Notes under the pieces: generated by a model | Database searches by the model: none | Told to the model about the DNA's origin: nothing | Seen by the model: only the letters and a program-made list of their open reading frames with translations | Program-made: the position numbers and the translations under genes | Shown: piece by piece, positions 7,023 through 14,248 of the stretch | Layout of the letters: each line of letters starts with the position of its first letter | Numbering within the stretch: the first letter of the stretch is position 1 | NCBI GenBank assembly: GCA_035695045.1 | Contig: DASSEX010000062.1 | Location: 1-26,667 of the forward strand | Direction: 5' to 3' | DNA length: 26,667 bases | Origin: DASSKP01 sp035695045 | GTDB lineage: Bacteria; Actinomycetota; Actinomycetes; JAFAQI01

Positions 7023-8200
7023 CGGTCGTCGTCGCCGGCGCTGGGCTCGCCGGCGTCCGGACCTGCGAGGCGCTGCGACGCCGCGGCTACGACGGGGACA
7101 TCGTGCTGCTCGGCGAGGAGAGGCATTCGCCCTACAGCCGGCCTCCGCTGTCGAAGGAGGTGCTGCGCGGCGACAAGCATCCGTCGTCCGCGACCCTGCG
7201 CAGCAGCGGTGAGCTCGCGGCGCTCGACATCGCACTGCGACTCGGTGTACGCGCGATCGCGGTGCGGCCGGAGCAGCGACAGCTCGTCCTCGACGACGAC
7301 AGCACGGTGACCTACGACGACCTCGTGATCGCGACCGGAGCGCAGCCGCGAGCCCTGCCGGGCGCCTGGTTGCGCGGCGTCCACGCATTGCGGACGCTCG
7401 ACGACTGCGTCGCCCTGCGCGACGCGCTCACGCCGGACGCACGCGTCGTCGTCGTCGGCGCAGGCTTCATCGGCCTCGAGGTCGCGGCGAGCGCACGAGC
7501 GCGCAACGCCCGCGTCACGGTCGTCGACGTCCTCGCCGCCCCGCTCGCCCGCGTCCTCGATGTCGCGGTCGGCGACGCGATCGGCCGCCTGCACGAGCAG
7601 AACGGTGTCGAGATCCGCTGCGGGGTCGGCGTCGCCGAAGTCGTTGGGGAGAGCCGGGTCGAGCAGGTCGTTCTCACCGACGGGACGACACTCGCCGCCG
7701 ACGTGGTGGTCGTGGGCATCGGCGTCGTTCCGGCGACGGCCTGGCTCGACGGTTCCGGTCTGACCGTCGACGACGGCGTCGTGTGCGACGCATCGTTACG
7801 AGCTGCGCCCGGAGTCTGGGCGGTCGGCGATGTCTGCCGCTGGCAGTCGGCCCGGCTCGGCCGAACGGTCCGGCTCGAGCACTGGACCAACGCGAGCGAG
7901 CAGCCCGACCACGTCGCGCGTGGCATCTGCGGCGACGTCACGGAGTTCGACCCGGTCCCCTACTTCTGGTCCGACCAGTACGACGCCAAGCTCCAGTGCC
8001 TGGGTTTCGCCGGGACAGGTGACGAGATCGCCGTCGTACGCGGGTCGTTCGACGAGCCGAAGTGGGTCGCGCTGGTGCGCTCCGGCGACCGGCTGGGCGG
8101 CGTCGTCGGTCTGCGCTCTGCGGGTCAGGTGATGAAGCTCAACCCGTTGCTCGCATCCGGTGCGAGCTGGACCGACGCGTTGGCTGCGACGTCGGGCTGA
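7019..8200 (+). CDS. FAD-dependent ferredoxin reductase (oxygenase-type)
   Basis: A 393-residue flavoprotein of the BphA4/putidaredoxin-reductase type, which passes electrons from NAD(P)H to a ferredoxin serving a cytochrome P450 or Rieske oxygenase. The FAD-binding segment is VVVAGAGLAG (residues 3-12), followed by PYSRPPLSKEVL (38-49) typical of the family, then DLVIATGAQPR (101-111). The NAD(P)-binding segment is VVVVGAGFIGLE (143-154). The second FAD segment is GVWAVGDVCRW (265-275), and the C-terminal domain contains WSDQYDAKLQCLG. The GTG start overlaps the SDR stop. No ferredoxin or oxygenase gene is in the window, so the partner must be encoded elsewhere. Confidence 0.93.
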   Translation: MTVVVAGAGLAGVRTCEALRRRGYDGDIVLLGEERHSPYSRPPLSKEVLRGDKHPSSATLRSSGELAALDIALRLGVRAIAVRPEQRQLVLDDDSTVTYDDLVIATGAQPRALPGAWLRGVHALRTLDDCVALRDALTPDARVVVVGAGFIGLEVAASARARNARVTVVDVLAAPLARVLDVAVGDAIGRLHEQNGVEIRCGVGVAEVVGESRVEQVVLTDGTTLAADVVVVGIGVVPATAWLDGSGLTVDDGVVCDASLRAAPGVWAVGDVCRWQSARLGRTVRLEHWTNASEQPDHVARGICGDVTEFDPVPYFWSDQYDAKLQCLGFAGTGDEIAVVRGSFDEPKWVALVRSGDRLGGVVGLRSAGQVMKLNPLLASGASWTDALAATSG

Positions 8201-8206
8201 GCCGCG

Positions 8207-8884
8207 TCAGGCCGCGACCGGAGCAGCGTGGAGCAGACCCTCGCTGCGCAGGGCGCGGACAGCGACGGTCAGCGTGACCGCGACCGCGAGGCCGGCGATC
8301 GTAGGCGTCAGCACGCTCTTGATCGCGACGAACGTCGACAGGCTGGTGTTCTCCAGCAGCCACACCGTCAGGCCCGACTTCAGGATCGAGACCGCGGCCC
8401 AGAAGAACGTGAGGCGGTAGCAGAGCCGCTTGATCGCCGGCCGACTCGCGACCTCCTCCGTCATCGGGAAGAAGTCTGAGGCGAGGCGGGCGACGACCGG
8501 GCGGGTGCCGGTCAGCGACGCCAGGAACATCAGGCCGACGGCTGCGTCGTTGACGGCCGGCTGCGCGAAGTAGAGGAAGGTGTCGCCGGTCGCGAGCGTC
8601 ACGGTGGTCTTGACGGTCAGACCGAGCGCGGTGATCAGCAGCAGACCCGAGGCGCGACGGCCGGTGGCCATCCGCCAGCCGAGGACGCCGTAGCACCAGG
8701 CGAGCGCGACGATCAGCGCCGTCCAGACGTTGCCGAGACGGAAGCTCGCGTAGAACAGCACCGCCGGGATCACGTTGGCCCAGAGCAGGTTCAGCCCCAG
8801 ATGGCGCAGGACGGCGCGGATGTGGGGGCGTGTGGCGGGCGCTTCGGGCGGGGCGGCCTGGACCAGGGTCTCGGGCACCGCCAC
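8207..8884 (-). CDS. VC0807-like multi-pass membrane protein
   Basis: About 225 residues with five to six hydrophobic segments (for example NLLWANVIPAVLFYASF, TALIVALAWCYGVLGW, ASGLLLITALGLTVKTTVTLA, and IAGLAVAVTLTVAVRAL near the C-terminus). It shows the pattern of VC0807-type integral membrane proteins: polar loop GDTFLYFAQP and the segment RLASDFFPM. The function of this group is not established. The frame is open to a GTG at 9007, but the extra 41 residues look unlike a membrane protein, so I prefer GTG 8884 (or 8878). It is convergent with the ferredoxin reductase gene, with stops about 6 nt apart. Confidence 0.8.
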   Translation of the reverse strand: MAVPETLVQAAPPEAPATRPHIRAVLRHLGLNLLWANVIPAVLFYASFRLGNVWTALIVALAWCYGVLGWRMATGRRASGLLLITALGLTVKTTVTLATGDTFLYFAQPAVNDAAVGLMFLASLTGTRPVVARLASDFFPMTEEVASRPAIKRLCYRLTFFWAAVSILKSGLTVWLLENTSLSTFVAIKSVLTPTIAGLAVAVTLTVAVRALRSEGLLHAAPVAA

Positions 8885-9061
8885 CTCGTTTCCGCAATCG
8901 CTCCAGCGGATCGAGTGCGGCTCGACCCCGTCACGCTCTGTATCGGGCGCCACCGGGGTTCGGTTGAGCGCGACACGCCCAGAACATCCCGGCAGGATGA
9001 GATCCACCTGAACGCCAGGGGCGAGTCACATGACATCTCGCCCAGCACCGGGAGGCTCGAC

Positions 9062-9946
9062 GTGCGCCTGGGTGTCCAGTTGCCCGAGGTCGAGCGGTTT
9101 GTCCGCTGGCCCGAGTACCTCGCCATGGCGAAGGCCGCCGAGGAGTCCGGTTTCGGCTCGATCTGGCTCGGCGACCACCTGCTCTACCGGGACGACGGCC
9201 GCGAGGAGCGCGGGCCCTGGGATGCCTGGTCGCTGCTCGCGGCGCTCGCGGCCGCCACCCGGTCGGTGCGGCTCGGCCCGCTCGTCTCGTGCACGGCGTT
9301 CGGGCCGCCCTGGCTGCTGGCGCGACGGGCGGCCGCGGTCCAGGAGATCAGCGAAGGACGGCTGGTCCTGGGTCTCGGGGCGGGCTGGAACGAGACGGAG
9401 TTCCGCGCCTTCGGCGTCCCCTACGACCGACGGGGGAGCCGTTTCGTCGTGGCGTTCGAGGAGATCCGGCGGCTGCTGGCCGGCGAACGTGTGACCACCA
9501 GCAGTGACGCCGGCGGCCTGCACGACGCCGTACTCCTGCCGCGGCCAGGCACACCGCCGGCGCTGATGGTCGGCAGCACCGGCGAGCGGGTGCTGCGGGC
9601 AACACTGCCGCACGTCGACGGCTGGAACATCTGGTACGACTGGTTCGGCAACGCCCCGGACGGCTTCGCCCGGGAGAACGACCGGGTGACGAGCCTTCTG
9701 CGCGATGTCGGCCGTGCGCCCGCCGAGGTGTGGCGCAGCGCGACCGTTCTCGTCGCTCTCGACGACACCCGCAGCAGCCGGCCGATCTCAGCGGAGACTC
9801 CGCCGGTCAGTGGCTCGGCGGAACGGATCACGGAGCAGCTGCAAGCGTTCGCGGCAGCCGGCGTCGACGAGGCCATCCTGGTGCTCTCACCGATCACCGA
9901 GAAGTCGATCCGCGCCCTGGCACCCGTGGTCGCGGCGTTGACCTGA
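9062..9946 (+). CDS. LLM class flavin/F420-dependent oxidoreductase
   Basis: A 294-residue luciferase-like (TIM-barrel) protein. The N-terminus MRLGVQLPE, then AEESGFGSIWLGDHLL (about residues 24-39), RLGPLVSC (72-79) and the helix-capping ISEGRLVLGLGAGWNETEFRAFG (96-118) are signature stretches of the luciferase-like monooxygenase family. In actinobacteria many members use F420 rather than FMN. The substrate is unknown. GTG 9062 is chosen because GGGAGG stands 6 nt before it and the conserved barrel begins at once; the longer upstream frame lacks homology-like content. It ends 3 nt from the convergent ipdC stop. Confidence 0.88.
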   Translation: MRLGVQLPEVERFVRWPEYLAMAKAAEESGFGSIWLGDHLLYRDDGREERGPWDAWSLLAALAAATRSVRLGPLVSCTAFGPPWLLARRAAAVQEISEGRLVLGLGAGWNETEFRAFGVPYDRRGSRFVVAFEEIRRLLAGERVTTSSDAGGLHDAVLLPRPGTPPALMVGSTGERVLRATLPHVDGWNIWYDWFGNAPDGFARENDRVTSLLRDVGRAPAEVWRSATVLVALDDTRSSRPISAETPPVSGSAERITEQLQAFAAAGVDEAILVLSPITEKSIRALAPVVAALT

Positions 9947-9949
9947 CAC

Positions 9950-11020
9950 TCAGCGCGGAAGGGCTGCCAGCACCTCGTGCGCCTGCGCGACGATGCGATG
10001 GACCAGCTCCTCGCACGAGGGCAGGTCGTCGATCAGCCCGACCACCTGACCGGACGCCATCACACCGAGGTCCTCGCGGCCGTCGACCATCGCCGCGCGA
10101 AGCAACATGGGCGTGTTCGCCGCCATCAGGACCTGCGACCAGGACAGCTCCTGCGTCCGGCGCATCGCACGCCCTTCGCGGACCATGTCGCGCCACGGTG
10201 TTCCGGACATCTTCTTGAACGCCAGCGCACTGCGGACCGCGCCGCTCGTACGCCGTACGACGCCCTCGGACTCCAGCGCGTCGACGAGGTCACTACGCAG
10301 CACCCGATGCGGGACGCCGTCGACCTGCTTGGTGACGATCGTGTCGGTCACCGACTTCGACAGGTAGTGCCGCTTCACCGCCTCCGGCACCGGGCTGTCG
10401 GCGGTGAGCAGGAAGCGGGTACCCATCGCGACACCGCTCGCACCGAAGGACAGCGCAGCGACGAGGCCTCTGCCGTCGAAGAACCCGCCCGCGGCGACCA
10501 CGGGCACATCGACGGAGTCGACCACCTGCGGCAGCAGGAGAGTCGTCGGGACGGCGCCGGTGTGACCGCCACCCTCGCCGCCTTGGACGAGCACGGCGTC
10601 GACGCCCCAGGCGGCGACCTTCTCGGCGTGCCGCTTGGCGCCGATCGACGGCATGACGAGCACGCCACCGTCGTGCAGCCGCTTGATGAGGTCCTGCTTG
10701 GGGGCCATCGCGAACGACGCGACCCGCACCCCTTCTCGAACCAGCAGGTCGACCCGCTCGACGACGTCCGGCTGGTCGGCCCGCATGTTCACGCCGTACG
10801 GCGCATCCGTGCGCTCGCGCACCTCCTTGATCGCGCGGCGCAGCTCGTCGAGCGACATCGTCGCGGCGGCGAGGATGCCCAGGCCACCGGCAGCCGACGT
10901 CGCCGCTGCCAGCTGAGGTGTCGCGACCCAGCCCATCCCGGTCTGCACGACCGGGTAGCGGATGCCGAACAGCTCGGTGAGCCGGGTGGCGAGCGGCGCG
11001 GGCGCCCCCTCAATCGCCAC
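9950..11020 (-). CDS. ipdC: IpdC, nitronate-monooxygenase-fold flavin reductase of steroid C/D-ring catabolism
   Basis: About 356 residues, close to the M. tuberculosis Rv3553 sequence as I remember it: TELFGIRYPVVQTGMGWVA, GVNMRAD, REGVRVASFAMAPKQ, QGGEGGGHTG, AAGGFFDGRG, MGTRFLLTADS, WSQVLMAANTPMLL and the C-terminal GQVVGLIDDLPSC all correspond. It has the nitronate monooxygenase/NPD TIM-barrel fold. The known enzyme acts with IpdF and EchA20 on 5-OH HIC-CoA to form COCHEA-CoA. GTG 11020 is preferred because AGAAGG lies 7 nt upstream and the length matches; an ATG at 11044 would add MSAIEGRH. Both starts lie inside a perfect 19-bp hairpin. It is the last gene of the echA20-ipdA-ipdB-ipdC unit, 46-47 nt after ipdB. 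Confidence 0.93.
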   Translation of the reverse strand: MAIEGAPAPLATRLTELFGIRYPVVQTGMGWVATPQLAAATSAAGGLGILAAATMSLDELRRAIKEVRERTDAPYGVNMRADQPDVVERVDLLVREGVRVASFAMAPKQDLIKRLHDGGVLVMPSIGAKRHAEKVAAWGVDAVLVQGGEGGGHTGAVPTTLLLPQVVDSVDVPVVAAGGFFDGRGLVAALSFGASGVAMGTRFLLTADSPVPEAVKRHYLSKSVTDTIVTKQVDGVPHRVLRSDLVDALESEGVVRRTSGAVRSALAFKKMSGTPWRDMVREGRAMRRTQELSWSQVLMAANTPMLLRAAMVDGREDLGVMASGQVVGLIDDLPSCEELVHRIVAQAHEVLAALPR

Positions 11021-11054
11021 ATGTCGGCCTTCTATGGCCGACATGTGGCGATTG
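11011..11054. repeat. Perfect 19-bp inverted repeat over the ipdC start
   Basis: Arms 11011-11029 and 11036-11054 are exactly complementary with a 6-nt loop (11030-11035). Outside the stem, CCCCT (11006-11010) can also pair with AGGGG (11062-11066). In the minus-strand transcript it lies between the ipdB stop and the ipdC coding start. It includes both candidate start codons, and the loop exposes AGAA of the likely ribosome binding site. It may regulate translation, reduce downstream transcription, or bind a protein. Confidence 0.8.
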
Positions 11055-11066
11055 CCGTCGGAGGGG

Positions 11067-11810
11067 TCAGGCATCCGGGACCTCGGCGTAGCGCTCCCCC
11101 GCCGGGTCGATCTGCGCGAGCAACGTGAGCTCTGCCTCGGTCGGGACCCGCGACTCGGGAACGTCGTCCGGAACGACCAGCTCGAACCCGGTCGCACCGA
11201 CGACGTCGTCGACGGTGACGCCCGGATGCACTGATCGCAGCCGCATCCGGCGCTCGGGCGTCTCGAAGTCGAGCACCGCGAGGTTGGTCACGACGAAGCG
11301 CACCTCGTGATGACGCGTCGCCGCTGCCCCCGCGGCGGCAGCCCGGTCGTAGCCGACGCCGGTCACGACGTCGACCCGCGGGACGAGGACGCGCGGGCCG
11401 TGGCTCGGCACCCAGTACGACGTCACGTTGTTGACCGTGTTGCCGGGAGCGCCTCGGAAGCCGAGCAGCTGCACCTTCGGATGCTTCATGTCGCCGATGG
11501 CGGCGAAGTTCTGGTTGCCCATCGCGTCGATCTGGCTGCCGCCCATGATGACGTGGCGTCGACCCGACCAGACGACGTCGAACATCGAGCGATAGGGGTT
11601 CCAGGCCTCGACGACGCCATCAGCAGTGCTGAACATCGCCTCCCCGTCGGTCATCACCAGATCGGGCTCGAACGACGCGCGGGCGAGCAGCCCCCCGATC
11701 CGCGGGATCGTCCCGATCGGGTTCGCGACGATCTCGCCGTCGCCACGGAAGCACTCCGCGATCGCGACGCAGCAGACGTCGGCCCTGCGCAGGTCGGTTG
11801 CCGTCGTCAT
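11067..11810 (-). CDS. ipdB: IpdB, beta subunit of COCHEA-CoA hydrolase (CoA-transferase family)
   Basis: A 247-residue class I CoA-transferase-type beta subunit. With IpdA it forms the steroid ring-cleaving hydrolase that opens COCHEA-CoA, as established for mycobacterial and rhodococcal IpdAB. Supporting stretches are CVAIAECFRGDGEIVANPIGTIPRIGG, LMTDGEA-type strand (VMTDGEAMFS), GGSQIDAMGNQNFAAIGD, GFRGAPGNTVNN and HPGVTVDDVVGATGFEL. I see no Glu where CoA-transferase beta subunits carry their catalytic SENG-type Glu, which fits a hydrolase rather than a transferase. ATG 11810 overlaps the ipdA stop by ATGA, so the subunits are translationally coupled. Confidence 0.93.
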   Translation of the reverse strand: MTTATDLRRADVCCVAIAECFRGDGEIVANPIGTIPRIGGLLARASFEPDLVMTDGEAMFSTADGVVEAWNPYRSMFDVVWSGRRHVIMGGSQIDAMGNQNFAAIGDMKHPKVQLLGFRGAPGNTVNNVTSYWVPSHGPRVLVPRVDVVTGVGYDRAAAAGAAATRHHEVRFVVTNLAVLDFETPERRMRLRSVHPGVTVDDVVGATGFELVVPDDVPESRVPTEAELTLLAQIDPAGERYAEVPDA

Positions 11811-12673
11811 CGCGTGGCCAGCCTCTGCTGGTAGCCGTCCTCGTCGAGGTCGAGCCACGATGTCCGCCAGTCCTGCCATGCCTCGGGCGACTTGGCGCCG
11901 GCGGCGTACTCCTTCTGGAACGCCTCGTCGCGCTCGTAGTCGGGAACACACGATGTGAAGTGCGCACCGTTGGGTGTCTCGACGACGCCGTCGGTCCACA
12001 GCCGGCTGATCCGCAACGTGTGGTGTGAACCTTCCTTGAGCAGGTCGCCGGTGTCGACCAGGCGCTCGCACGTCACGAACGACCGCTTCGCGGCCTGGCA
12101 CACCAGGTCGTCGAAGTAGAGGTCCGGCCCGAGGAACTGCGCGTTGCCGGCGGCGTCGGCACGGTTCTGGTGCACCAGGGCCACGTCGAGCCGAAGCGCC
12201 GGCATCGCCACGAGCTCTTCGGCCTGACCCGTCTCCGGGTCGTCGTACGGCGACAACACGGTGCGGATCTCGTCACGTTGCCGCTCGACCACATCGGAAC
12301 CGAGCCCTACGCGGGTCGGCAGGAACGGCACCCGCCACGCCGCGGCCTGCAGACCCAGCAGGAACATGCCCTCGTCGAGCTGCAACGTCTCGACCGCACC
12401 GGCCTGCATCGCGTTGCGGAAGTGCGGCTCGAGTGCGATCGAGTCGAGCGACACGAACGCGAAGACGACCTTGCGCACCTTGCCGGTCGCGCAGAGCAGC
12501 CCGACGTCCGGCCCGCCGTAGGAGAGGACGGTCAGGTCCTTGACCGACGACCGGCACAGCGCCCGGATCAGCGCCATCGGCTTGCGCCGCGAACCCCAGC
12601 CGCCGATGCCGATCGTCATGCCGTCGCGCAGCTCGCCGACGACCTCGTCGATCGTCATCCTCTTGTCAGGCAT
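11807..12673 (-). CDS. ipdA: IpdA, alpha subunit of COCHEA-CoA hydrolase (CoA-transferase family)
   Basis: A 288-residue protein matching the IpdA alpha subunit from the first residues: MPDKR, DGMTIGIGGWGSRRKPMALIRA, LTVLSYGGPDVGLLCATGKV, the acidic loop LDEGMFLLGLQAAAWRVPFLPTR (Glu101 in DEGM corresponds to the functionally important Glu of known IpdA), LVAMPALRLDVALVHQNRADAAGNAQ, and VVETPNGAHFTSCVPDYERDEAFQ. With IpdB it hydrolyses the C ring of COCHEA-CoA on the way to MOODA-CoA. ATG 12673 gives MPDKR; a GTG at 12679 would add two residues. Its start overlaps the echA20 end by 8 nt. Confidence 0.95.
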   Translation of the reverse strand: MPDKRMTIDEVVGELRDGMTIGIGGWGSRRKPMALIRALCRSSVKDLTVLSYGGPDVGLLCATGKVRKVVFAFVSLDSIALEPHFRNAMQAGAVETLQLDEGMFLLGLQAAAWRVPFLPTRVGLGSDVVERQRDEIRTVLSPYDDPETGQAEELVAMPALRLDVALVHQNRADAAGNAQFLGPDLYFDDLVCQAAKRSFVTCERLVDTGDLLKEGSHHTLRISRLWTDGVVETPNGAHFTSCVPDYERDEAFQKEYAAGAKSPEAWQDWRTSWLDLDEDGYQQRLATR

Positions 12674-13433
12674 CGTCACTCTTCTGCCACTGATCCTTGC
12701 GCTCGACGAACGCGTCGCGCGCCTTGTCGCTTGCCCCGGTCAGGTTGAGCTCGAAGGTGAACCCCTGCTCGTACCGGTAGGACCGGCGAACGTCGACGGG
12801 GTCGATGCCGTTGAGCGACTCCTTCGCCGCCCGCATCACGACGGGGTCGACCGACGCGATCTGCAGGGCGACCTCACGCGCCGCGGCGCGCAGCTCGTCG
12901 CGCGGCACGACCTTGAGAACACTGCCGTACGTCGCCAACTCTTGCGCCGTCGCGCGCTCTGCGGTGTAGACCATGTGCCGCATCCGATGCTGCGGCACCA
13001 GCCGCGACAGGTGCGTCGCGGCACCGAGCGCTCCTTGCTTCACCTCGGGCAGACCGAACGTCGCGTCGTCGCTCGCGATGATGATGTCGGCGTTGCCGGC
13101 GAGCCCGATGCCGCCACCGAGGCAGAAGCCGTGCACGGCTGCGATGACGGGCACCGGGCATTCGTAGACGGCGGCGAATGCGGCGAAGCAGCCACGGTTG
13201 GCGCCCACCAGCGCGGTGAACCCCTCGGTCGCCTGCATCTCCTTGATGTCGACGCCGGCGTTGAAGCCCTTGCCTTCCGCCGCGAGGACGACCGCTCGCA
13301 CGTCCGGGTCGGCACCGGTGCGCGTGATGATGTCGGCGAGCTCGAACCAGCCCGCGACGGGCAGCGCATTGACCGGGGGGACGTCGACGACGACCTCGGC
13401 GACGTGCTCGCTGATGGTGCTGCTGATGCCCAA
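12666..13433 (-). CDS. echA20: EchA20, crotonase-fold D-ring-opening hydrolase
   Basis: A 255-residue crotonase closely matching mycobacterial EchA20 (Rv3550): VVVDVPPVNALPVAGWFELAD, KGFNAGVDIKEMQATEGFTALVGANRGCFAAFAAVYECPVPVIAAVHGFCLGGGIGLAG (both oxyanion-hole segments), ATFGLPEVKQGALGAATHLSRLVPQH, and the C-terminal YRYEQGFTFELNL. Its known role is opening the D ring in the late steroid pathway, between IpdC and IpdAB. The start appears to be TTG at 13433, giving MGISSTISEH; no better start lies upstream. It is the first gene of the minus-strand ipd unit and faces the 13481 SDR across 47 bp that contain operator site 2. Confidence 0.94.
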   Translation of the reverse strand: MGISSTISEHVAEVVVDVPPVNALPVAGWFELADIITRTGADPDVRAVVLAAEGKGFNAGVDIKEMQATEGFTALVGANRGCFAAFAAVYECPVPVIAAVHGFCLGGGIGLAGNADIIIASDDATFGLPEVKQGALGAATHLSRLVPQHRMRHMVYTAERATAQELATYGSVLKVVPRDELRAAAREVALQIASVDPVVMRAAKESLNGIDPVDVRRSYRYEQGFTFELNLTGASDKARDAFVERKDQWQKSDDA

Positions 13434-13442
13434 GAGAGACTT

Positions 13443-13459
13443 TCTGATGCGACGTCAGA
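13443..13459. promoter_or_regulatory. 17-bp palindromic operator, site 2
   Basis: TCTGATG-CGA-CGTCAGA is the same inverted repeat as sites 1 and 3 with one mismatch in one arm. It fills the centre of the 47-bp gap between the divergent starts of echA20 (13433) and the SDR (13481), so a bound repressor could shut both promoters. Confidence 0.72.
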
Positions 13460-13480
13460 TTCGGGTGTCACCATATACGG

Positions 13481-14239
13481 GTGACCCCCTCTCCCTCCGA
13501 GCGCGCCGTGCTTGTCACCGGCGGCACCAAGGGCCTCGGTCGCGGTATCGCCGACGCCTTCGCCGCGGCCGGTGCGCAGGTGCTCGTCTGCGCACGTAAC
13601 GAGCCCGAAGGCGCTGTCGCCGGAGAGTTCGTCGCGGCCGACCTGCGAGACCCCGAGCAGGCGGCGGGTGTCGTCGATGCCGTCGTCGAGCGGTTCGGTC
13701 GGCTCGACGTCGTCGTCAACAACGCCGGCGGGTCGCCGCCCGCGGACGCAGCGAGCGCCTCTCCCCGGTTCGTGGAGAAGATCGTCGCGCTCAACCTCCT
13801 CGCGCCGTTCTATGTCGCCCAGCGAGCCAACGCCGTCATGCAGCAGCAGGACACCGGCGGCGTGATCGTCAACATCGGCAGCCTGTCCGGGACGCGACCG
13901 TCACCGGGCACCGCGGCGTACGGCGCCGCCAAGGCCGGGCTCGCGAACCTGACGCAGTCGCTTGCGATGGAGTGGGCGCCGAAGGTCCGCGTTAACCTCG
14001 TCACGGTCGGCTACCTCGAGACCGAGCAGGCGGAGCTCCACTACGGCGACGCAGCGGGGGTTGCGGCCGTCGCAGCGGCCATACCGATGGGGCGCATGGT
14101 GCAGCCGGCGGATGTCGCGGCGGCGTGTCTGTTTCTGGCGTCGCCGGAGGCGGCATTCATCACGGGAGCCGACGTCGCGGTCCACGGCGGCGGCGAGCCG
14201 CCCACGTTCCTCTCCGCTTCGTCCACTTCCAACGGTTAG
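13481..14239 (+). CDS. SDR family oxidoreductase of the ipd cluster
   Basis: A 252-residue classical short-chain dehydrogenase. The cofactor motif is TGGTKGLG (residues 13-20), NNAGG is at 80-84, and the catalytic residues are Ser134 (NIGSLSG) with Tyr147-x3-Lys151 (YGAAKAG). The C-terminus reads ITGADVAVHGGGEPP. Cytoplasmic NAD(P)-dependent alcohol dehydrogenase. Divergence from echA20 over the shared operator suggests a step in C/D-ring degradation. It may be the counterpart of IpdF (5-OH HIC-CoA dehydrogenase) or of the other SDRs next to echA20 in mycobacteria; I cannot tell which by eye, so no symbol is given. GTG 13481 is the first start in frame with the conserved N-terminus. Confidence 0.9.
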   Translation: MTPSPSERAVLVTGGTKGLGRGIADAFAAAGAQVLVCARNEPEGAVAGEFVAADLRDPEQAAGVVDAVVERFGRLDVVVNNAGGSPPADAASASPRFVEKIVALNLLAPFYVAQRANAVMQQQDTGGVIVNIGSLSGTRPSPGTAAYGAAKAGLANLTQSLAMEWAPKVRVNLVTVGYLETEQAELHYGDAAGVAAVAAAIPMGRMVQPADVAAACLFLASPEAAFITGADVAVHGGGEPPTFLSASSTSNG

Positions 14240-14242
14240 GCT
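14237..14242 (+). promoter_or_regulatory. -10-like element of the 14249 TetR gene (leaderless type)
   Basis: TAGGCT ends exactly 6 nt before the GTG at 14249, with no Shine-Dalgarno sequence. The same hexamer with the same spacing precedes the ACAD gene at 18597. It overlaps the stop codon of the SDR gene. Confidence 0.45.
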
Positions 14243-14248
14243 CGGGTC

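Noticed and set aside
4979..7388. Two long minus-strand frames opposite tesB, the SDR and the ferredoxin reductase
   Set aside because: They run antisense to genes with intact catalytic motifs and have Arg-rich, low-information sequences.
8885..9007. N-terminal extension of the membrane protein to GTG 9007
   Set aside because: The added 41 residues are polar and unlike the rest; GTG 8884 gives the membrane domain with a more normal start and leaves room for promoters.
12540..13484. Long plus-strand frame opposite echA20 and ipdA
   Set aside because: Arg/Asp/Val-rich shadow typical of high-GC DNA; the minus strand encodes clearly recognisable EchA20 and IpdA there.
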